Part shown: in pieces, positions 33,898-42,563 of the stretch | How positions within the stretch are numbered: position 1 is the stretch's first letter | How the letters are laid out: every line of letters starts with the position of its first letter | Translations under genes and position numbers: made by a program | The notes under the pieces: generated by a model | The model's database searches: none | The model's input: the letters and a program-made list of their open reading frames with translations, nothing else | What the model was told of the DNA's origin: nothing | Source of the DNA: Phaeacidiphilus oryzae TH49 | GTDB taxonomy: Bacteria > Actinomycetota > Actinomycetes > Streptomycetales > Streptomycetaceae | Assembly: GCF_000744815.1 (NCBI RefSeq) | Contig: NZ_JQMQ01000005.1 | Coordinates: 4,162,055 to 4,226,054, forward strand | Reading direction: 5' to 3' | DNA length: 64,000 nucleotides

Positions 33898-34118
33898 TGC
33901 GACCCCCGCCCCGCCCCCGGCCCGTTGTGAAGTTTCGGTGCCATAACGTTTTCGGACGGCTGTGCGCTTCCTGTCCTGCGGCTTGATCGGGACTGGTAGA
34001 AAGATCTCCCGTTTCACTTTCGGGGGATACCCGGCCCGCCTTCGCGAGCCGGTTTCGACGCCGTCGTCCCGTGTTCCGTGTGGTTGACGCGGCGTCACCA
34101 CGTCCTAGGAGATCCCGC

Positions 34119-37031
34119 ATGGCCAACAGGGCCGGACGGGTCGCGCTCATATCCGCAGGCATCGCCGCGGCTCTGTGCGTCGCGACCCCGGTCGCCTCAG
34201 CCGCTCCGTTCGCGGGGGGAGCCGGCGCCCACGCCGACACCACCCCGAAGCGCATCGGCTCCACGCCGCACATCCCGCTCGGTGCCCGTACGACCGGTGC
34301 CACGTCGTCCTCGACCGAGCTGCACATGACCGTCAACCTGAAGCCGCGTGACCCTCAGGCGCTGGCGGACTTCATCAAGGCGACGACCACCCCGGGCAGC
34401 CCGCAGTACCACCACTACCTGGCGGACGGCGAGTTCGGGCCCGCGTTCGGACCCACCCAGCAGACCGTCGACGCCGTCAAGGCCGCGCTGCGCAAGGCCG
34501 GCCTCACGCCGGGCACGGTGAGCGCCGACCGCCTCTCCATCCCGGTGACCGCCACCACCGCGCAGGCGGCGAAGGCCTTCGACACCGGCTTCGAGAACGT
34601 CTCGCTGGCCAACGGCAAGCGCGGCTTCGTGACCACCGCCGCCCCCGCGCTGCCGGCCGACGTGGCCTCGCAGGTCACCGGCATCGTCGGCCTGAACGAC
34701 GTCAGCAGCTACGTCTCGCACGCGAAGCCCGCCGGCAGCGCGCCGATCGCCTCGGGCACGGCCGGCCGGACGCTGGGCTCGAACGCCACCGCCCCGGTCT
34801 TCTGCTCCAACGCGGCCCAGGCCTTCAGCAGCTGGGGCAAGACCGACACCAAGAACTACTACAGCCCCGCCTCGCTGGCCTCGGCCTACGACATGCCGCA
34901 CGCCTACGGCACCGGCGCGGGGGTGACGGTCGCGGTCTTCGAGCTGGAGAACGTCGACCACACCAGCCTGAACCAGTGGCAGGGCTGCCTGGGCACCCAC
35001 ACCGCCATCAACTACACGTCGGTGGACGGCGGTCCGACGATCACGCCGGACAACTACAACGACGGCATCGAGTCGCTCCTCGACATCGAGGACCTCATCG
35101 CGCTGACGCCGAGCGCGACGATCCACGACTACATGGGCCCGGACGCGCAGAACGCCACGGACCAGAACGTCCTGGACACCTACTCGAAGATCATCAGCGA
35201 TGACAGCGCCCAGGTCATCTCCTCCAGCTGGGGCGCCTGCGAGACCGAGGTGAACACCTCGGACCCGCAGATGCTCGGCGCGGAGAACACCCTCTTCCAG
35301 AAGGCCGCCGCCCAGGGCCAGAGCTTCGTCGCGGCGTCCGGTGACTCCGGCTCCAGCGACTGCTACAACCCGGGCGTCAGCAACGACACCAGCTTCCAGG
35401 TCGACGACCCGGCCTCGCAGCCCTACGTCACCGGCGTCGGCGGCACGAAGATGCAGGGCCTCGGCTCCTCGCTGACCGAGACCGTGTGGAACTCGGGCAC
35501 CGACAACGGCGGCGGCGGTGGCGGCGTCTCCAAGCTCTGGCCGGCGCAGTCCTTCCAGAGCGGCTTCACCTCCGTCTCCGGCCGCGCGGTCCCGGACGTC
35601 ACCGCCCTCGGCGACCCGGACAGCGGCTACCCGCTGATCTACACCGACCGGACGGTGGGCGACACCGACTACAACCAGGAGGTCGTCGGCATCATCGGCG
35701 GCACCTCCGGGGCCGCGCCCACCTGGGCGGCGGCGATCGCCCAGGCCGACAGCACGACCGGCTGCCTGGCCGGCGGCCGCGCGGGCTACCTGAACGACGT
35801 GCTGTACCGGGCCGCGAAGACGAACTACTCGGACTCCTTCCGGGACATCACCGTCGGCAACAACGACATCAGCGGTGACGGCAGCGGCACGTACAGCGCC
35901 GGGACCGGCTACGACGAGGCCTCCGGTCTCGGCTCGCCGAAGACCGCCGCGCTGGCCAACGCCCTGTGCCGGGGCACCTTCCACCAGCTGGCCGGCCCGG
36001 TCCGGGTCGCCTCCGGGCTGAAGATGTCCGCGAAGACCACCGCGACCGTCAAGGCGACCGGCACCGGGGGCATCCCGGCCAAGGGAGTCTCCGCGGTCCT
36101 GGTCAACATCACCGTGACCGGCACCGGCGGCTCCGGCTGGACCACCATGTGGCCGCGCGGCATGGCCCGCCCGACCGTGGTCACCTCCGAGTGGACCGGC
36201 ACCTCGGTGGCGCGCAAGCAGACGGCCACGGTCCAGGTGGCCGCCGACGGCTACGCCAGCCTCTACTCCAGCCAGTCCGGCACCTTCGCGGTCGACGTCC
36301 TGGGCTACTACTCGACCGACGAGTCGGGCGACTCCTACACCCCGGTCTCGCCCGCCCGGCTGCTCGACACCCGGAACGCCGTCGGCGTCACCACCCGCAC
36401 CCCGATCGTCAACAGCACGATCACCTTCCCGGTGGCGGGCAAGGACGGCATCCCGTCCGGCGTCACGGCCGTGGTCCTCAACGTCTCCACGCTGAACGGC
36501 GTGGGCGGCGGCAGCCTCACCGCCTACGCGGACGGGGCCACCAAGCCGAGCCTGTCGCAGATGTACTGGGACTCCGCGGTGCCGACCCGCACCAACCTGC
36601 TGGCCGTCCCGGTCGGTTCGGACGGGAACGTCGACATCGCGGTCTCCGGCCAGACCCACGTACTGGCCGACGTGTTCGGCTACTTCAGCTCCACCGGCAA
36701 GGAGCTCACCCCGGTGGCCCCGAGCCGGCTGTGGCGGCAGACCCTCACCGCCGGGACCACCAGCGTCATTCCGGTGGCGGGCGTGGACGGCATCCCGAGC
36801 GGGGTCAAGGCGGTCGAGCTGAACGTCAGCGCGGGCACCAACCCGGGCGGCGGCTACATCGAGGTCTGGGACGACAAGGGGACCCGCGTCGACACCTCGG
36901 CCACGCTGTGGAAGGGCGGCCAGCAGACGACCAACCAGGTCATCGTGCCGGTCGGCTCGGACGGCAAGATCGACCTGTACGTCAGCACCGGCGCCGACGT
37001 CAGCGTCGACGTGAACGGCTACTTCAAGTAG
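34119..37031 (+). CDS. Secreted S53 family (sedolisin/kumamolisin-like) peptidase with C-terminal repeat domains
   Basis: An acid-type serine-carboxyl protease of 970 residues. AGGAGATC precedes the ATG at 34119. A signal peptide (residues 1-29, ending ASA) is followed by a pro-kumamolisin domain (about 50-200), then the S53 domain with Glu318 and Asp322 (GIESLLDIED), Asp409 (ASGDSG) and Ser530 (GGTSGAAP), and a calcium-site-like DGSGTYSAGTGYDEASGL. From about 630 to the end come three related beta-rich modules ending LGYYS, FGYFS and NGYFK, of a type common in exported Streptomyces proteins. Single gene with its own terminator. Confidence 0.92.
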   Translation: MANRAGRVALISAGIAAALCVATPVASAAPFAGGAGAHADTTPKRIGSTPHIPLGARTTGATSSSTELHMTVNLKPRDPQALADFIKATTTPGSPQYHHYLADGEFGPAFGPTQQTVDAVKAALRKAGLTPGTVSADRLSIPVTATTAQAAKAFDTGFENVSLANGKRGFVTTAAPALPADVASQVTGIVGLNDVSSYVSHAKPAGSAPIASGTAGRTLGSNATAPVFCSNAAQAFSSWGKTDTKNYYSPASLASAYDMPHAYGTGAGVTVAVFELENVDHTSLNQWQGCLGTHTAINYTSVDGGPTITPDNYNDGIESLLDIEDLIALTPSATIHDYMGPDAQNATDQNVLDTYSKIISDDSAQVISSSWGACETEVNTSDPQMLGAENTLFQKAAAQGQSFVAASGDSGSSDCYNPGVSNDTSFQVDDPASQPYVTGVGGTKMQGLGSSLTETVWNSGTDNGGGGGGVSKLWPAQSFQSGFTSVSGRAVPDVTALGDPDSGYPLIYTDRTVGDTDYNQEVVGIIGGTSGAAPTWAAAIAQADSTTGCLAGGRAGYLNDVLYRAAKTNYSDSFRDITVGNNDISGDGSGTYSAGTGYDEASGLGSPKTAALANALCRGTFHQLAGPVRVASGLKMSAKTTATVKATGTGGIPAKGVSAVLVNITVTGTGGSGWTTMWPRGMARPTVVTSEWTGTSVARKQTATVQVAADGYASLYSSQSGTFAVDVLGYYSTDESGDSYTPVSPARLLDTRNAVGVTTRTPIVNSTITFPVAGKDGIPSGVTAVVLNVSTLNGVGGGSLTAYADGATKPSLSQMYWDSAVPTRTNLLAVPVGSDGNVDIAVSGQTHVLADVFGYFSSTGKELTPVAPSRLWRQTLTAGTTSVIPVAGVDGIPSGVKAVELNVSAGTNPGGGYIEVWDDKGTRVDTSATLWKGGQQTTNQVIVPVGSDGKIDLYVSTGADVSVDVNGYFK

Positions 37032-37070
37032 GGCGATCGACCGCCGGGTAGCCGGCGGAAGCCCTGCGGC

Positions 37071-37108
37071 GAACGGCGCCGCCACGGAGCCTCGTGGCGG
37101 CGCCGTTC
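37071..37108 (+). terminator. Strong hairpin after sedolisin gene
   Basis: Perfect 16-base arms GAACGGCGCCGCCACG and CGTGGCGGCGCCGTTC enclose the loop GAGCCT. No T-tract follows, as is common in Streptomyces. Confidence 0.75.
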
Positions 37109-37197
37109 CGCGTCCCGGCCCGGGCTGGGTTTCCGCCGCTGCCGCGGCACGCTCCCGGCGCCCGCTGCCGCCGCCCGCCGTGGCAGGATCGGCGGGC

Positions 37198-37938
37198 ATG
37201 GAGATCGAACAGCCGGACCGCCCCGTCGCCCTGGTCACCGGCTCCACCTCCGGGATCGGCGAGGCCGTGGCCCGCCGGCTCGCGGCGGACGGGATGCGGG
37301 TCGTCGTCCACTCGCGGCGCAGCGTCGAGACCGGGGAGGCCCTGGCCGCCGAGCTCGGCGGGTGCTACCTGCGGGCGGACCTCGCGGTGGAGGAGGAGGC
37401 CCGCGGGCTCGTCGAGGCGGCGCTCGACCGGTACGGGCGGCTGGACGTGCTGGTGAACAACGCGGGCGTCAGCCGGCCGATCCCGCACGACGACCTGGCC
37501 GCGGCGACCCCGGCGGCCTGGCGGCACCTGCTGGAGGTCAACCTGATCGCGCCCTGGGTGCTGTGCACGGCGGCGGTGCCGGCGCTGCGCGAATCGCCGG
37601 GCGGCGGCAGCATCGTGAACATCACCAGCCACGCCGGGGTGCGCCCCAAGGGCTCCTCGGTGCCGTACGCGGCGAGCAAGGCGGCGCTCAACCATGTGAC
37701 CCGGCTCCTCGCGGTGGCGCTCGGACCCGAGGTGCGGGTCAACGCGGTGGCGCCGGGGCTGGTGGACACGCCGATGACCAGGGACTGGGCGGCGGCCCAC
37801 GAGCTGTGGCGGGAGCGCGCGCCCATGCGCAGGGCGGCCCGGCCCTCCGAGGTGGCCGACCAGGTCGCGTCGGTGGTCGCCGGCGGCTATCTCACCGGCG
37901 CGGTCATCGTGCTGGACGGCGGGCTCCATCTGACCTGA
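37198..37938 (+). CDS. Short-chain dehydrogenase (FabG-like)
   Basis: A 246-residue SDR with VTGSTSGIGEAVARRL (cofactor loop), NNAGVSRP, a Ser in ITSHAG, the YAASKAAL catalytic Tyr-x3-Lys and APGLVDTPM. It is a generic FabG-type oxidoreductase; substrate unknown. The ATG at 37198 is chosen; a GTG at 37180 is in frame. The 3' end overlaps a convergent TetR gene by 35 bases, which suggests that the two form an old regulator-target pair. Confidence 0.88.
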   Translation: MEIEQPDRPVALVTGSTSGIGEAVARRLAADGMRVVVHSRRSVETGEALAAELGGCYLRADLAVEEEARGLVEAALDRYGRLDVLVNNAGVSRPIPHDDLAAATPAAWRHLLEVNLIAPWVLCTAAVPALRESPGGGSIVNITSHAGVRPKGSSVPYAASKAALNHVTRLLAVALGPEVRVNAVAPGLVDTPMTRDWAAAHELWRERAPMRRAARPSEVADQVASVVAGGYLTGAVIVLDGGLHLT

Positions 37939-38569
37939 GCCGCTCGGGGGCGCCCGCCGGAGCCGGCTCCCGGAGGTAGGCCAGGCAGAGGTCGAGGGCG
38001 GACTCCAGGTGCTCCGCCGAACCGGTGGACATCAGGATGGTGACCCCGCCCTGGATCGCGGCGATCACCGCGCCGGCGGCACGGTCCGGGTCGAGGTCGC
38101 GGGTGATCGCGCCGCTCGCCCGCATCCGCTCGATGCCGGTCCTGACCTCGCGCTGCCACCGCTCCAGCAGCTGCCGGGTGACGGCCTGCGCGGCCGGCGT
38201 GCTGCGGCCGATCTCGGTGACCAGCACCCCGAGGGCGCAGTGGACGCCCTGCCGCCGGTAGCGCTCGACCACCGCGTCCCGCCACCGCTCCCAGGCCGGC
38301 CAGCTGGTCAGCTCGCCGAGGTAGGGCTGCTGGTCCTCCAGCACCCGGTCGGCCTCCCACTCCGCCACCGCCAGCAGCAACTGCTCCTTGCCGTCCGGGA
38401 AGTAGTGGAAGAGCTGGCTCTTGCCGGTGCCGCTGCGCCGGCAGACGTCGTCCAGCGTGGTGGTGTGCGCTCCGCGCTCGCGGATCTCGGCGGCCGCCGC
38501 CTCGATGATCCGCAGCCGGGTCGCGGCGCCCTTCCTGGTGAGCACGCGGCCCCCGCTGAATGTACTCAT
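37904..38569 (-). CDS. TetR-family transcriptional regulator
   Basis: A 221-residue repressor. The N-terminal helix-turn-helix reads ATRLRIIEAAAAEIRERGAH, TLDDVCRRSGTGKSQLFHYF; the C-terminal domain is all-helical. The gene is probably leaderless: on the minus strand TAGAAT (38576-38581) is followed by 6 bases and then the ATG. It overlaps the convergent SDR at its 3' end. The divergent neighbour is a DUF574 methyltransferase, so either could be a target. Confidence 0.88.
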   Translation of the reverse strand: MSTFSGGRVLTRKGAATRLRIIEAAAAEIRERGAHTTTLDDVCRRSGTGKSQLFHYFPDGKEQLLLAVAEWEADRVLEDQQPYLGELTSWPAWERWRDAVVERYRRQGVHCALGVLVTEIGRSTPAAQAVTRQLLERWQREVRTGIERMRASGAITRDLDPDRAAGAVIAAIQGGVTILMSTGSAEHLESALDLCLAYLREPAPAGAPERLRSDGARRPAR

Positions 38570-38575
38570 CGGTCC

Positions 38576-38581
38576 ATTCTA
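38576..38581 (-). promoter_or_regulatory. -10 hexamer TAGAAT, leaderless tetR promoter
   Basis: Six bases separate the hexamer from the ATG of the TetR gene. No ribosome site is present. Confidence 0.5.
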
Positions 38582-38664
38582 GTCCCGGCTCAGCCGTCCC
38601 ATCCGGCCCTCAGCTGTGGTTCAGTTGTTTCCGACGGTGAACGCGGGTTCGGAGAGAGCAGGGG

Positions 38665-39483
38665 ATGAAGATGCCCGACACGCCCCCGCCGAGGGTCGAT
38701 CTGCGCACCGACCGCGCCCACTCCGCGCGGGTCTACGACTACTTCCTCGGCGGCAAGACCAACTTCCCCGCCGACCGCGAGGCCGGCGAGCAGATCCTGC
38801 GCGAATGGCCCGGCTCGCGCGCCTCCGCGCGGGCGGCCCGGGCCGTGATGCACAGAATGGTCCGGCGGCTGGCCGAGACCCACGGCATCCGGCAGTTCCT
38901 GGACATCGGCACGGGCATCCCCACCGAGCCCAACCTCCACGAGGTCGCCCAGCGCACCGACCCGGCCTGCCGGGTGGTGTACGTGGACAACGACCCGATC
39001 GTCCTCGCCCACGCCCGCGCGCTGCTGACCAGCTCCCCGGAGGGCCGCACCGCGTACATCGACGGCGACCTTCGCGAGCCCGGACGGCTCCTGGACGCCC
39101 CGGTCCTCCACAAGACGCTGGACCTGGACCGGCCGGTGGCGCTCACCCTGATCAACATCGTCCACTTCATGTCCGACGAGAAGGTCCTGCCGATCGTCGG
39201 GGAGCTGGTGTCCGCTCTGCCCTCCGGCAGCTTCCTGGCGCTGACCGCCGGCACCGCGGACTCCGCTCCCGAGCGCGCCGAGATCGCCTCCCGCCGCTAC
39301 GCGGAGGCCGGTATCGAGAACCATCTGCGCACCCGCGCCCAGGTGGAGCGCTTCTTCACCGGTCTGGAGCTCGACGACCCCGGCGTGGTCCTGATCAACC
39401 GCTGGCACCCCGAGCTCGGCAAGGGCCCGGCCCTGGCCGACCACGAGGTGATGGCCTACGCGGGCCTCGCCCGCAAGCCCTGA
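38665..39483 (+). CDS. DUF574 (PF04672) S-adenosylmethionine-dependent methyltransferase
   Basis: A 272-residue member of a family abundant in Streptomyces. The hallmark is the N-terminal HSARVYDYFLGGKTNFPADR, followed by the SAM-binding FLDIGTGIPTEPN, VYVDNDPIVLAHARALL and the ALTLINIVHFM strand. The natural substrates of the family are mostly unknown. The gene stands alone between a TetR gene and a secreted hydrolase. Three tandem CTGATCCC units directly follow its stop. Confidence 0.92.
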   Translation: MKMPDTPPPRVDLRTDRAHSARVYDYFLGGKTNFPADREAGEQILREWPGSRASARAARAVMHRMVRRLAETHGIRQFLDIGTGIPTEPNLHEVAQRTDPACRVVYVDNDPIVLAHARALLTSSPEGRTAYIDGDLREPGRLLDAPVLHKTLDLDRPVALTLINIVHFMSDEKVLPIVGELVSALPSGSFLALTAGTADSAPERAEIASRRYAEAGIENHLRTRAQVERFFTGLELDDPGVVLINRWHPELGKGPALADHEVMAYAGLARKP

Positions 39484-39629
39484 TCCCCTGATCCCCTGAT
39501 CCCCTGAGCCCCGGCCGCAGCCCTGAGCTCCGGGGTGCGGCTCCCCTAGGGGCCGGGCCGCCCGGGCCCGGGGAACGTTCCGGGGCCGGCGTACTCTGCT
39601 GAGCCGACGTCAGGAGCCGTGCGCGCTCC

Positions 39630-39635
39630 TAGCGT
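39630..39635 (+). promoter_or_regulatory. -10 hexamer TAGCGT, leaderless promoter
   Basis: Seven bases lie between the hexamer and the ATG at 39643, and no Shine-Dalgarno sequence is visible. This supports 39643 over the in-frame GTG at 39619. Confidence 0.5.
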
Positions 39636-39642
39636 TCGCGGC

Positions 39643-40869
39643 ATGAGTATCCGTCGCACGGCTCCGGCGGCCGCCCTCGCGGCCGTCCTCTCCGCAACCG
39701 TCCTCTCCGCCTCCGTCCTCGCCACGAGCGGAGACGCCACCGCGGCCCCGCGCCCCGCCGCGAGCGCCGTCGTGGGCGCCGCCGCGGGCACCGCCGCCAC
39801 AGCGCGGGCCGCCTCCACCGAGCTCGCCCTCCCCCGGCCGACCGGCCCGTACGCGGTGGGGGAGAGCACGCTGGAGATGGTCGACGTCCACCGCCGCGAC
39901 CCCTGGGTGCCCTCCGCCGGCCCGCGCCGGCTGATGGTCTCGGTGCTCTACCCGGCCCGTCCCGGCGGCGGCCCGCCCGCGCCGTACCTGACGACCGCCG
40001 AGGCCCGGCTCTTCCTGGCCGCCCAGGCGCCCGGATCGGCCTTCCCCGCCCAGGCGCTGGCCGACGCCAGGACGTACGCCCGCCTCGGGGCCCGCCCGGC
40101 GCCCGGGCGCTTCCCACTGGTGCTCCTCTCGCCCGGCTTCGAGCTGCCGCGGGCCACCCTGACCGGCCTCGCCGTGGACCTGGCCAGCCGGGGCTACGTG
40201 GTCGCCCTCGTCGGCCACACCTACGAGGACAGCGGCACCACCTTCCCGGACGGCACCACCGTCGGCTGCGCCATCTGCGACGACGCCTCCGCCGACCCGG
40301 CGGCGATCGCCCGGAGCCGGGCGCTCGACCTCTCCTTCGTCCTCGACGAGCTGACCGGTCCGCGGCCGGTCTGGCCGTACGCGCGGCTGATCGACCGCAG
40401 GCGGGTCGGCGTGGCCGGCCACTCCCTCGGCGGCGATGCGGCCATGGCCGCCATGGCCGGCGACGCCCGCTTCCGGGCCGGGATCGACCTGGACGGCGCC
40501 TTCTTCGACCAGGTGCCGGCGAGCGGCCTGGGCGGCCGCCCCTTCCTCCTCCTCGGCAACCCGGCCGACCACGGCGTGAACGGCGGCGAGCCCAGCTGGT
40601 CGACGGCCTGGCCCAGGCTGGACGGCTGGAAGCGCTGGATCACCGTCACCGGCACCGACCACGTCAGCTTCACCGACATCCCGGTACTGGCCGACGAGGC
40701 CGGCATCCCCGGCGTGGACGGCACCATCTCCTCGCCCCGCGCCGAACAGCTCACCCGCGAGTGCGTCGCCGCCTTCTTCACCCTCCACCTCAAGGCCGTC
40801 CCCCAGCCCCTCCTCGACGGCCCCACCCCCACCACCCCAGAACTCGTCTTCGACCAGCCCCCCCGATGA
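39643..40869 (+). CDS. Secreted alpha/beta hydrolase (platelet-activating-factor acetylhydrolase-like)
   Basis: A 408-residue exported esterase-like protein. A signal peptide spans about residues 1-34 (Arg-Arg, Ala/Leu core, ending ATAAP). The hydrolase fold shows FPLVLLSPGFELPR, VVALVGHTYEDSG, the nucleophile elbow VAGHSLGGDAAM (catalytic Ser), the acid region near LLGNPADHG, and TDHVSFTD with the catalytic His. The pattern suits the PAF-AH/lipase-like group. Single gene, convergent with the aminotransferase remnant. Confidence 0.87.
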   Translation: MSIRRTAPAAALAAVLSATVLSASVLATSGDATAAPRPAASAVVGAAAGTAATARAASTELALPRPTGPYAVGESTLEMVDVHRRDPWVPSAGPRRLMVSVLYPARPGGGPPAPYLTTAEARLFLAAQAPGSAFPAQALADARTYARLGARPAPGRFPLVLLSPGFELPRATLTGLAVDLASRGYVVALVGHTYEDSGTTFPDGTTVGCAICDDASADPAAIARSRALDLSFVLDELTGPRPVWPYARLIDRRRVGVAGHSLGGDAAMAAMAGDARFRAGIDLDGAFFDQVPASGLGGRPFLLLGNPADHGVNGGEPSWSTAWPRLDGWKRWITVTGTDHVSFTDIPVLADEAGIPGVDGTISSPRAEQLTRECVAAFFTLHLKAVPQPLLDGPTPTTPELVFDQPPR

Positions 40870-41007
40870 TTCCAACACCCCTAGCCCGCACCACCCACGG
40901 CCACGGGCGGCTGGATCTCAGCACCGCGCCGCCGACCAGCATCGGCCCGCCCCCACGCGTCGAACTCCCGGAGGTGGCTCAGCGGCGGCCCCCGGCCACG
41001 CCCGCCG

Positions 41008-42476
41008 TCAGCAGCGGAGTCGGGGGTGGAGGCTTACCGCCGCCTCCTCGGCGGGGCGGTCGCGGTAGGTGTCCTCGACGAAGCGGAGGAAGGCGTCGAC
41101 GTCGTCCGGGGAGGAGGCCAGGCCGAGGGAGACGCGTACGGCTCCTCCGGAGGGCATCCCCAGCCGTTCCAGGTAGTCGTCGAGGGTGCCCGACATCCGG
41201 CCGACCGAGCCGCGCAGCAGGCGGCGGGAGAGGCCGAACGCGCCCTCGCCGGCGCCGGGGTTGCAGAAGCAGCCGGTGCGCAGCGAGATGCCGCGGGCGG
41301 CGGAGTCGCGGCCGACCGCCCGCTCGTCCACCACCCGGCCCCCGGGGTCGGTGACGTTGAGGGCGACGGTGCCGCCCCGGCGGTCGGTGTCCTGCGGCCC
41401 GTAGACCCGGACCAGCGGGGCGCCGTCGCTGTGGCGGAGCCCCCGCAGCCCGGCGAGCAGCCGCCCGGTGAGCTCCCGGACGTGGGCGTTGACGGCGGGC
41501 AGGCCGATCGAGGCGAGGTGGTCGAGCCCGACCGCCACGTCCGGTATGGAGAGGAAGTTGAGCGTTCCGTCCTCGAAGGCGGACTCGTCCTCGGCCAGCC
41601 GGTGCCAGCCGCCCTGGGCGCTCACCACATGGATGGTGCCGCCGGAGAACCAGGGCCGGCGCAGCAGGCGGAGCGCGTCCCGACGGGCCACCAGGCAGCC
41701 CACGCCGGTCGGATAGCCGAAGACCTTGTACCAGCTGACCGCGACGAAGTCGGGCTTGACCGCGGAGAGGTCCAGCGGGTTGGTCGGCAGGTAGGCGGCG
41801 GTGTCCAGCAGTACGGCGTAGCCGTGGCGGTGGGCGAGTTCGATCCACTCCAGGGGGTGCTGGACGCCGGTGAAGTTGCTCTGCGCGGGGTAGGCCAGCA
41901 GGCCGGCCCCGCCGAGCCGGCCGCCCCCGCACGTCGCCCGCCCCGAGCGCGCCGCCCGCGTCCCCCGCTCAGCGCCTCGGCCATCGCCTCGTCGGAGATC
42001 CGCAGCTCCTCGCAGCCGAAGGGCACCGGGACGACGCGGGCGTGCCCGGCCCTGGCGAACTCCCGCAGGCCGTTGACCGAGTTGTGGTTGTCCAGCGGCA
42101 GCACCAGCCGCCCGCCCCGGCGGAACGGGAAGGCCTCGCCGACCAGTCGGCAGGCGCCGGTCGCGTTGGCGGTGAAGACCGCCGCGTACTCGGCGGGGTC
42201 GGCGCCCAGGTGTTCGAGGACCCGCACCCTGGCCGCCTCGACCAGCGTGGTGGAGGCGGCGGAGGCGGGGCTGTCGGAGTGGGGGTTGCCGTAGCAGCCG
42301 CCGCTGATCCGCTCGGCGTGCGCGGCCAGCTGGGAGCGGGCGGGGAGCCCGGAGCCGGTGTAGTCGAGGTAGACCTGCCCCTGCTCGTCCAGGTACGCGT
42401 ACTCGTCGGAGCGCAGCCGGGCGAAGCGCTCCGCGCTCGCCTCCAGCCGCTGCGCGCTCGGTTCGTGGATGCTCAA
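41008..42476 (-). pseudogene. Class V aminotransferase (MOCO sulfurase/cysteine desulfurase-like), frameshifted
   Basis: The PLP-dependent protein is split over two frames. The upstream frame (from ATG 42476) gives YLDYTGSGLPARSQ, GNPHSDSPAS, FTANATGACRLV and LVLPLDNHNSVNGLREFA. The downstream frame gives LLAYPAQSNFTGVQHPL, VLLDTAAYLPTNP, the lysine site VAVSWYKVFGYPTGVG and RTGCFCNPG. The switch lies between about 41930 and 41985, in a run of G-rich tracts, and is equivalent to the loss of one base. Both halves are otherwise intact, so this is a recent mutation, an assembly error or programmed frameshifting. The family includes proteins that mobilise sulfur from cysteine. Confidence 0.82.
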
Positions 42477-42519
42477 CTGCCTTGTCCCCCCGTACTGTTC
42501 GTCGCTTTTTCGGGCCGCT

Positions 42520-42525
42520 TATAGT
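42520..42525 (+). promoter_or_regulatory. -10 hexamer TATAGT of the ABC exporter gene
   Basis: A good TATAGT lies about 38 bases before the ATG at 42564, leaving a short leader with GGGGGA as ribosome site. Confidence 0.45.
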
Positions 42526-42563
42526 GTCACCGGCTTCGTCCTCGCGGGGGAGTGGGGGATGCA

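Noticed and set aside
41930-41985. Programmed -1 frameshifting in the class V aminotransferase
   Set aside because: No X-XXY-YYZ heptamer with a following hairpin could be pinned to the junction. An ordinary mutation or sequencing error is simpler.
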